Shown piece after piece: positions 55,822 through 64,000 of a stretch of 64,000 nucleotides of DNA. Made by a program: the position numbers and the translations under genes. The first letter of the stretch is position 1. Each line of letters opens with the position of its first letter. The DNA is from Henckelia pumila. Taxonomy: Eukaryota; Streptophyta; Magnoliopsida; Lamiales; Gesneriaceae. A model generated the notes under the pieces. That model had not been told where the DNA came from. It saw nothing but the letters and a program-made list of their open reading frames with translations, and searched no databases. The stretch spans positions 152,783,753-152,847,752 of the forward strand of contig NC_133123.1 in assembly GCF_033568475.1 (NCBI RefSeq), in the 5' to 3' direction.

Positions 55822-58800
55822 CTTCATGCTCAAGGAACGAAGACTAGTACGATGATTTAAATACTGTATTGTTGTAGTTGTAAACAGTGTTTCAGTTGTA
55901 ATAAATCATCAGATTCGGTTGTATCATTCAAGTTATTGATTTTACATTTAGTATTTTCGGGATACTGTAATTGTATTACACAGGGATTGTAATCAAGAAA
56001 TTGTACATAACTTGAAACAATGATGCATGTATTATTTATTTTGTAATTCGTGGATGATTGCATGTTTTTGCTAAGGTTGGCTTGGTTTTAGTTGATTAGT
56101 GTTCAACTATAGTAGCTCATAGGATTTGAGTGGGCCGACTGTGACTATTTGACTTGTGGTTAGTCTAAGTGTTTTCCTAGGATTGACCATTTTAGTCAGT
56201 GGACTAAAATAGTGCCAGCGATGGGTGGACTCATCTAGAGGCATGGGAATATTGTTCGTTTTCGGACATTGGGCTTTGTTCTAGGTTGTTTCCTTAGAAC
56301 AGTGTACTGTTTGACCTTTGTTAGGTTGAGACTTGTGATGATGGGATTTCATCAGGATAACAGGTCGAGTATATACCAAGAGTTGTGGACTATGACCATG
56401 ACTAGACGTGATGGGGCGCGACCCTATTCCAGTGTTACTCTGGGAGTCTTTTTACTTCAGAGGTTACCTGGGAGCCCTTGTGCTTCAGGAGACGGCGGTG
56501 GGAAGGCTACTCAGTCTAGGGATTTGGTGACAGTCACGAGAGGGTATGACCTTGGATTAGATATCAGGTTTGATATTGGTGGTTCGATATCGTCTGATGT
56601 GTCAGAGATATCAGTGATAGTGTTCTGCTGTGGGAACCATTCTTGGAGGGATTTCCTTGACGAGTGTGTGCTATGAGCAGATAAGTTTGACCTTTGGATT
56701 ACTTCTAGACATGTGGATCTAGTAGGTGGATGGAATTCTACCAACAATGACTTGTGGTTGTCATCAGAGTTATGGATAAAGTTTCCTTGTGATAGGAATT
56801 ATTCAGGATCCAGGATGGGATGTAGTTTCGAGACTTCGACTCGAATACAAGAATTACTTCATGATGATTGATTTCATCAAGTGTCGGATCATATGATAAG
56901 TATTGTACAAGGATTATTGAGATCTGAGGGAAGCGTGGCCTATACCCGTGAAGCCTTGGTAATTGTCCAGGTGGGATATCGTGGTAAGCTATCCTAAGTC
57001 TTGAATTGTCGTACAGTCTTAGCAAGGAATATGATCAGGAGTGCATTCGAAGATTGTGGAAATCTTTGGTATTCTTTAGTTATGCTTCTTGGACTTAGTT
57101 TGTCTTGATGTTCATCTCGAGTGAACAAGACAACGAGTAGTAGTGCTGAGACGGCACAAGATTTGTGCTAATGACTACTAGTGGTTAATGATTAACTTTT
57201 TCAGAGTTAGATCGATTAAGTCAGTGTACGAGATAGCTGTCAGTAATAAGACACGAGATTGTGTCATTAGATTACTAATAGCTATGGTTCGGTTACCAAG
57301 CGTGGGTTTGTTGAAACCAGAGAGTTTTGAGTAATCCAGTGTTTGGAATAGTAGACTTGGGACAGTCGAGTCAAGAGTAATTGATCGAGCCACTTAGGTG
57401 TTGACGATCAGTGGTTATCTGATTTGATAAGTGTGAGTATCAATCAGTAAATCGACGAGGTCGATTAGTAAGTCCAATCGGTGATGATTTGGATGTAGCA
57501 ATCGAGAAATACTTGGGATAGTATTTTGTCGTTCAAATGCTTAAGAGATGAGTACTTGGTACAGTCTCGGAGCAGGTGGTGCTTTGAAATCTCTAGGTTG
57601 CCAGAGATGAATTCACCAAAGAGTTTCAATTGACTTGAAGGGTCAAGTTAAGGGTTAACTTGACAGGAGACACAAGTGAAGGAATTGGTAACTTCCAGGA
57701 TAGTGCTTTTGTGATGATGTCTTAAAGTGTACCATTGGAGTTTGGGATCCAACGAGGATTGGATACTCATATGGACATCAGTTGTATGATCGCGATGTGT
57801 GACATTAGCTGGGACTTAGTTCTCAAGATCTAGCAGGGGGTGTCACTAATTTTTTAGCATATGGTGCGTAAGATTATTGAGACGATCGAAGCAGTCGTTG
57901 ATAGGCTTGGTGGTCAACAAGATTGTTGTGGGAATTGAAGACTTCGCAAGACAGCGATGCAGCGACTTTGTTCTTTCAAGTTAGTAAGTCACATCCGTGC
58001 AGACTGTTTGTCGAAGATATTATGTTGCAGCAGTAGACAATAGTCGGAGGTGTTATATGTGACACACTACTCTAAGCACAAGTGTTTCCCAGGATCGGCT
58101 AGGGAATCGACGAATTAGTCTTTTCATTTGCTGAGACTGATGAGTTCAGCAAGGGAAGCTATTTGACTATTGAGAATCCGTTGGGATTTAGTCCCAGGAT
58201 CAGTGTGATTAACCTTGGGAGGTTGGTATGCGATGATGGTATCATCAAAGACTCCGAGTTGAGTTATACCAGGCACTTACAACTGTCGAGTTTCAAGACG
58301 GTATAGGAAGCGTTTCCATATGTCTGTGTACTGTGGAATGTCCAAGTCGAGCATATTGGTGGGAGCTTGCCTTAGTCTTGATTTGTATACAGTGATTGCG
58401 AGTATGTATAACTATCGGGGGATGTCCATCGATGGAATTCATGGGTGAATAACCTAGGATTGAGATGATGTTAATCATCAGAGGCTAGAAATGACGTAGC
58501 GTCATTATTGGTGAGTGATGATGTTTTCATCATAGCAGGGTGCTGAGGTATACTAAGAAACATGAACGGTGATTGGTATTAGACTGGATAGTTCCCAGTG
58601 TTGCCCCTGGGAAGCTGTTTTGCTTCGGTGAGGCATGGGGAGGATAATCAGTCTATGAAATCATGTTAAGAAGTTATATTGCAATATAACCCTGTGTCAT
58701 TTAGATTCTCTTGAAGAGAATTAGAGCTTTGTTGTGTCAGCACAGTGTTGGGATTAGTGTTTCCTCACTAGAGGTGTTGGGCACTGAGGACTTTTGGTGA

Positions 58801-59078
58801 CCAGTGGATTGTTGTATGCTTCGTGATCAGTAAGATCGTGATTGTGACGAAGGACGTATCAGTGCTGCAGTACGTTAGTGTCAAGCGAGGTTAATTGTCA
58901 TCAAGTAATGCAGTGGTTTCCAGCTCGGAGAATGCTATTGTGATTTAGCATTTATGCAGTTTGCATATAATTCGACAAGAGTCTGAGTATGTCGGAAGCT
59001 ATTTCGACCAGGCACTCAAGCAAGGGTCTTTTATATGTTCTTGAGGTTTTACCTTAGATTTCGAGGACGAAATCTTTT
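55822..59078 (+). other. Internal region of element D, right part
   Basis: About 3.3 kb of DNA with near-even base composition but no frame longer than about 135 codons and no gag-pol motif. Because the LTRs are young, mutation alone is unlikely to have erased coding capacity. The last bases before the polypurine tract (TTTCGAGGACGAAATC) resemble the end of plant gypsy internal regions. Confidence 0.75.
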
Positions 59079-59091
59079 AAGGGGGGGAGAA
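59079..59091 (+). other. Polypurine tract of element D
   Basis: AAGGGGGGGAGAA directly precedes the 3' LTR start. Confidence 0.92.
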
Positions 59092-60509
59092 TGTAGTGAC
59101 CCGTATCCGTGATTAACGATTAATGAGTAATTAATCATGTAATCATGTTTGGGTTAAGTAAAACATGATTAAGGAAATTCTAGGAGGATTAACGGAGCCC
59201 AAAAATGGATACAGGACACTCGAAATCGGTTTAGAGGGTTCCAAGACTCGAGTGGGATCGGAAGCAACGATCTAGGATCGGAGCGTCCGATCGACGATCG
59301 GAACGTCCGATCAAGAACGGAGCTTCCGATGGCTGTCGGTGACAGGTGTGTGGTTGCATGTGGACCGAATTGACACATGGCAAACGGAGCGTCCGATCGG
59401 GGAATGGAGCTTCCGATCTGCCGGAACGGAACGTCTGATTGCGGAACGGAGCTTTCGATCGACGTCTATAAATATAGGGTCCGAGCTCCTCATTTCTTGC
59501 CAATTCCAAATTCCTCTCCTTCGCCCTAGTAGCTCTATTTTGGGCTTTGGGTACTCTTATTTTAGAGTTGGAGTAGGAAATATACTTTAGTATAGTCAGA
59601 CAGTGTCTGACATAGTAGCGGGGCAATGCTCGTGTAGCGGAGCAGTGCTCGAAGCTGTGGAGCTGCAGCAGGGGTGTGCCCTAGTTGCGGGATAGTCGCC
59701 ATCAGTGGGCTGACGACGGACGCAGGTATAGCTATGGTCTTCTTAAATTATTTAGGAGTATGCAATAGCTTAGTTAAGGCTTTTAGAGCTTATTGAATGA
59801 TGCATGGATATTTGCATTGTAGAGTTGATGATAGCTTGGAACCTAGAGTGGGACTGCTAGGATTTGCCTGTAGTAAGGTACGTAAGTACTGACTGAGATG
59901 GCCAGCATGATATATATTATATGTGTTGCATGAGTATGTGCTATGTGTTTACCATGTTTTACGGCTTTAGCACATGCATATGTTTTTACGGAGACTGCAT
60001 CGGGTATAATGTGAGTCATGACAGTTTCCATCAGTCGAGGCGATTCTTCCTGAGGATTCGTGTCTTGGGAATATACGAGTACCACGCGGAGTCGCTCTCT
60101 AGCCCGGTACTGTGTATTCCAGGTGCCCAGAGAAAGTGATTTAACACTGATTTTAAAGTCATTTATGTGTTGCATATATTATATATATCATTGCTTTCTT
60201 ATTGAGCTTAGAGCTCACGTCCAGTGTTTCTGTATGTCTGGACACCCCATTCGACGGGGCAGTTATAGGTGCATGGTTGGGCACCAGGAGCTTGGAGTAG
60301 CCAGTGACCAGTGAAGACAGCAGGATTTAGCTGTAGGTTTTGGCTTTAGGGTTATTTATTTCGATTGGGTTGTATAAATCGAATTTATTTATCCGGTTGT
60401 ATTCTGCCAGTCTGTTTTAATTTAAGTCTTCCGCAACGATTTATTTAATGCATGTTTAATTATGCTCCTAAACTCTGATTAGGTAGTGGATCCGGTTTGG
60501 GTCGCTACA
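59092..60509 (+). repeat. 3' LTR of element D
   Basis: 1418 bp, same ends as the 5' LTR. It is longer by about 39 bp because of extra CGGA[GA]CGTCCGATC units at about 59270-59312. Roughly 27 other substitutions were seen by eye across the LTR. TATA box at about 59465. Confidence 0.95.
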
Positions 60510-63276
60510 TATTTACAAGAATAAATGTTTAATTGGATGTGAACAACTTGAAAATGATCTATATAACTTAAAATTAAAAGACGTTCCAATTAATTATGTT
60601 GATAAACCGGTAACAACAAATAAAAGGAAAATTGATAATCAAAACCCGGCAAACCTTTGGCATGCTAGGCTAGGTCATGTTTCCTCAAGGAGGATGAACA
60701 AGCTAGTGGGAGAGGGCATGTTTGATATGTCTGATATTAACTCTCTACCTACTTGTGAGTCCTGCCTAAAAAGAAAAATGACTAAATCTCCTTTCAAAGG
60801 AAAGCCTGAGCGTAGTCAAAATCTATTGGATTTGATCCATACAGATGTTTGCGAACCATTTAGTATTGGTACAAAATTTGGTCACACCTACTTCATTACC
60901 TTTACTGATGATTATTCTAGGTATGGGTACTTATATTTGATGAAATATAAGTCTGAATCATTTGAAAAGTTCAAAGAATTCAAGGCTGAAGTAGAAAACA
61001 AACTAGGTAAGAGTATTAAAGCACTTCGATCAGATCGAGGTGGAGAATACTTGAGTACCGAGTTCTTGGATTATCTAAAAGAGAATGGGATTCTCTCTCA
61101 GTGGACTCCTCCTATGACACCTCAGCTGAATGGTGTTTCAGAGCATCGCAATTGAACCTTGTTGGACATGGTTAGATCTATGATGAGCTTCACTGAGCTC
61201 CCACCTTCGTTTTGGGGCTATGCTCTTGAAACGGCGGTATTGTTGTTGAACAACGTCCATACTAAATCAGTGGACAAAACACCATATGAGTTATGGAATA
61301 GCAAAGCTCCTAAGTATTCGTACTTGAGGATTTGGGGATGTCCTGCTTACGTGAAGCAGACAGTGGGAGATAAGTTGGATAGTCGATCCACCTTATGTTA
61401 TTTTGTAGGGTATCCGAAGGATTCAATCGGATATTATTTCTATCATCCTACTGAAACAAAATTGTTTGTTTCAAGGAATGCCACCTTCTTGGAGAAGGAG
61501 TTCTTATTGGATAAGAAAGGCAAGATGATGGAACTCGAAGAAATTCGAGAAGAACCCGAGATACAAAATAACGATCCTATACCTCAAGAATCATCACAAG
61601 ACACGCCTATTACTAGAAGATCTGAGAGGACTTCTAGGCCTCCTATTAGATATGGTCTTCTTCTTGAAGGGGATCAAAGTGAACTCGACATTGGATGTGA
61701 TCCGAGAAACTTCAAGGAAGCAATTTCTGATGCTGATTCGAACTTATGGCTTGAAGCTATGCAGTCGGAAATAGACTCGATGCATGCAAACCAAGTTTGG
61801 TCTTTAGTAGATCCTCCCGATGGAATAGTTCCAATAGGGTGTAAATGGATCTACAAGAGAAATCTTGGGCTTGATGGTAAGGTACTGACCTACAAGGCAC
61901 GATTGGTTGCAAAATGTTACACTCAAAGACAAGATGTTGACTATGATGAAACTTTTTCATCAGTCACAATGTTCAAGTCCATAAGAATCCTTATTGTCAT
62001 TGCTGCATGGTATGACTATGAGATATGGCAAATGGATGTGAAGACTGCATTTCTTAATGGAAACATTAAGGAAGAGATCTATATGATGCAGCCCGAGGGA
62101 TTCACATCCATGGGAAGCGAGCATAATGTATGTAAGCTTCAGAGATCGATCTATGGTCTCAAACAGGCATCAAGAAGTTGGAACCAGAAATTTGATGAAA
62201 CAATAAAGGACTTTGATTTCATCAAGAACCCGGAGGAACCGTGCGTGTACAAGAAAGTATTTAAGGATGCTGTGACATTCTTAGTACTTTATGTTGATGA
62301 CATCTTACTCATTGGGAATGATGTAGGGATGTTGCAGTCAACAAAGATATGGTTATCAGGTAGATTCTCGATGAAGGATTTAGGTGAGGCATCCTATATT
62401 CTAGGAATTCAGATCTATAAAGATAGATCTAAGAGAATGATAGGACTCACTCAAGAAACCTACATCGAGACCATATTGAAAAGGTTTTCAATGGATGGGT
62501 CCAAGAGAGGACATCTACCTATGTGTCATGGAGTTTCTCTATCCAAGTCTATGTGTCCCAAGACTGATGAAAAGATAGAGAAGATGACACATGTACCATA
62601 TGCGTCAGCCATAGGTAGTATCATGTATGGGATGATATCTACCAGACCGGATGTGGCCTATGCTCTGAGCGTCACGAGCAGATATCAAGCCAATCCCGGT
62701 CAAATGCATTGGAAAGCCGTGAAGGATATTCTTAAGTACTTGAGAAGAACTAAGAATGTATTCATGGTTTATGGAGGAAGAGATCTGAAATTGGAAGGCT
62801 ATACTGACTCTAGCTTTCAAAGTGACGTGAATGACTCAAAGTCAACCTCTGGATTTGTGTTCATGCTCAATGGTGGTGCTGTCTCTTGGAAGAGTTCCAA
62901 GCAGGACACCACAGCGGATTCCACCACTGAGGCAGAATACATTGCGGCATCAGCTGCTGCTAAAGAGGCCGTTTGGATGAGGAATTTCGTCCAAGAGTTG
63001 GACGTTATTCCTGAAGCTGTTGGTCCAGTCCCGGTGTACTGTGACAACACGGGTGCCGTTGCTCAGGCAAAGGAACCAAGGTCTCATCAAAGATCCAAAC
63101 ACGTACTGAGGAAATACCACATCATCCAGGAGATCGTGGAAAGAGGAGACATCACTGTCGAGAGAGTGGCCTCTGCAGACAATATCGCTGATCCACTTAC
63201 TAAGCCCTTGCCAGGACCATTATTTGACAAACATCGCGAAGCAATGAGACTACATAGTATGACTAGTTGGCTTTAG
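60510..63276 (+). pseudogene. Copia B integrase, reverse transcriptase and RNase H
   Basis: This continues the frame broken by element D. The GAG-pre-integrase zinc finger is visible (LWHARLGHVSS, CESCLKRKM). The integrase core follows with HTDVCEPF, RSDRGGEYLS and the glutamate in GVSEHRN. An in-frame TGA at 61153-61155 stands where CGA (Arg) would be expected, immediately after the catalytic Glu. The remaining 705 codons are open: reverse transcriptase with AFLNGNIKEEIYM, YGLKQASR and the catalytic YVDDILLIG, then RNase H (GYTDSSFQSD, TTEAEYIA, KHVLRKYHI) and a terminal DPLTKPLPG. The stop TAG at 63274 is 15 bases before the LTR. The reverse transcriptase part alone is intact, but the polyprotein is broken in gag, by D and at this TGA. 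Confidence 0.93.
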
Positions 63277-63279
63277 AGC

Positions 63280-63290
63280 AAGTGGGAGAT
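63280..63290 (+). other. Polypurine tract of element B
   Basis: AAGTGGGAGAT directly precedes the 3' LTR start. Confidence 0.85.
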
Positions 63291-64000
63291 TGAAAGAGTT
63301 GATGCCCCGTTAGCCAACTTGTGGCTAAGGGCTTTGAGAGTCTCTTTTTGTAAACAATCTTTGTTTAATATAATATACGTTATTTAAATGGAGTTCACTT
63401 TATCTTATTATTATATAATGATATACTATTGTTATTTAGATAAAGACCTTGAATATACTAAAGTAAGATGAGATAGTGAATATAAAGAGATCACTGTCAT
63501 GAAACACATCTTATGTTCACTGTATATTCTAAACAGTTCCTAGTCAATTGAGCCGTCCACAAATAAGGATAATGATCGCTCGAGATTGAGACTAGCATTT
63601 GTGATGCCGAGTACCATGTTTCATTGGTATGAAACATAGAGATGTTCGAAGCATGCAAATGGATATTTATATGATGAATGATCGAACTACCCTATTCGGA
63701 CTTTCCAAGTGGTTATCACTTATCGAGTGGATATAGTCCGCGGTTTTGGTTGTACACCATTAGTCCTTATTACTTGAAACATCATTGAGACTCTATATGC
63801 TAGTACTGTGCTTTGACTCGTTTACCGACTCTATTAGGGTCATCAGGTGTCGGGATTGGGTACAGTTACGACACATATAGGAGTCGATGCTTTGTTGTCA
63901 AGGATTCACCGCACACTTGCGAGTGTGGATATCCTATGCAATCTGAGGAGATATTAGTGTGACGAATCTTTGGCCAGAGTACATGATGTGTTTTAGGTTA
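63291..64000 (+). repeat. 3' LTR of copia element B, first 710 bp
   Basis: Starts TGAAAGAGTTGATGCCCCG, identical to the 5' LTR start, and runs off the window. About 17-18 differences from 46077-46786 were counted by eye, so the copy is relatively young but older-looking than element D. Confidence 0.95.

Larger units (their letters stand above)
50788..60509 (+). mobile_element. Element D: young gypsy-like LTR element without recognisable genes (LARD-like)
   Basis: Two LTRs in direct orientation flank about 6.9 kb. The 5-bp target duplication TATTT is exact (50783-50787 and 60510-60514). TG...CA ends, an initiator-Met primer site and a long G-rich polypurine tract are present. The internal DNA (minus the nested solo LTR F, about 3.9 kb) shows no gag or pol motif in any frame, though the LTRs are about 98% alike by hand comparison, apart from one indel. 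This fits a non-autonomous large retrotransposon derivative that relies on a related gypsy element. Confidence 0.9.
46077..64000 (+). mobile_element. Element B: Ty1/copia retrotransposon (3' end outside window), interrupted by element D
   Basis: The 5' LTR, primer site, leader, gag, protease, integrase, reverse transcriptase, RNase H, polypurine tract and the first 710 bp of the 3' LTR are present. The domain order with integrase before reverse transcriptase is the copia order. It inserted into the gypsy A pol region. The two LTRs differ at roughly 17-18 positions in 710 by hand count. Element D (50788-60509) splits it. Confidence 0.93.

Noticed and set aside
51500-60175. A 110-codon frame present in both LTRs of D (51500-51832 and 59843-60175, minus strand)
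   Set aside because: Its conservation follows from the youth of the LTR pair; it has no domain and lies across LTR regulatory sequence.

Overview
The window is plant nuclear DNA. Six genes have spliced or single-exon structures with GT-AG introns and proteins close to angiosperm families. The rest is AT-rich intergenic DNA and a large pile of nested LTR retrotransposons. The proteins fit a eudicot. The retroelement ORF types suggest an asterid, perhaps Lamiales, but that is a weak inference from memory.

Gene-bearing half (1-33.7 kb). In order: the 3' part of a KLHDC4-like kelch-repeat gene (+, 17 exons visible, all phases consistent); an intronless AZG2-type purine/cytokinin permease gene (+); a REM-class gene with two B3 domains (-, 7 exons); an AIRP2-like RING E3 ligase gene (+, 5 exons); a secreted GDSL esterase/lipase gene (-, 2 exons); and a nuclear-type protein with five CCCH zinc fingers (-, 6 exons). 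The kelch/AZG2 pair and the CCCH/GDSL pair look microsyntenic with Arabidopsis At5g50310/At5g50300 and At3g48440/At3g48460 (from memory). The genes are otherwise functionally unrelated. Small DNA elements lie in introns and spacers: a Tourist-like MITE, a Mutator-like MITE with a 10-bp target duplication that itself carries a hAT-like MITE with an 8-bp duplication, and a hairpin element with a perfect 27-bp inverted repeat.

Retroelement half (33.9-64 kb). About 200 bp upstream of the CCCH gene is a 1.3-kb foldback element. A minus-strand LTR element (E) interrupts its right arm. E carries a decayed ~1000-codon extra ORF of unknown function just inside its 3' LTR. A copia-type LTR (C) interrupts E; a Ty3/gypsy element (A) interrupts C; a Ty1/copia element (B) interrupts A; a gypsy-like element without recognisable genes (D, LARD-like) interrupts B; and a 3-kb solo LTR (F) interrupts D. 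Exact target duplications prove the D and F insertions, and removing D restores the copia reading frame. The window ends inside the 3' LTR of B, so the far halves of A, C, E and the foldback arm should lie beyond it.

The protein-coding remains of A and B carry in-frame stops that all look like cytosine-deamination changes. No CRISPR array, operon, rRNA or tRNA gene was recognised. Exon coordinates were read by hand from splice signals and phase, without transcript evidence.
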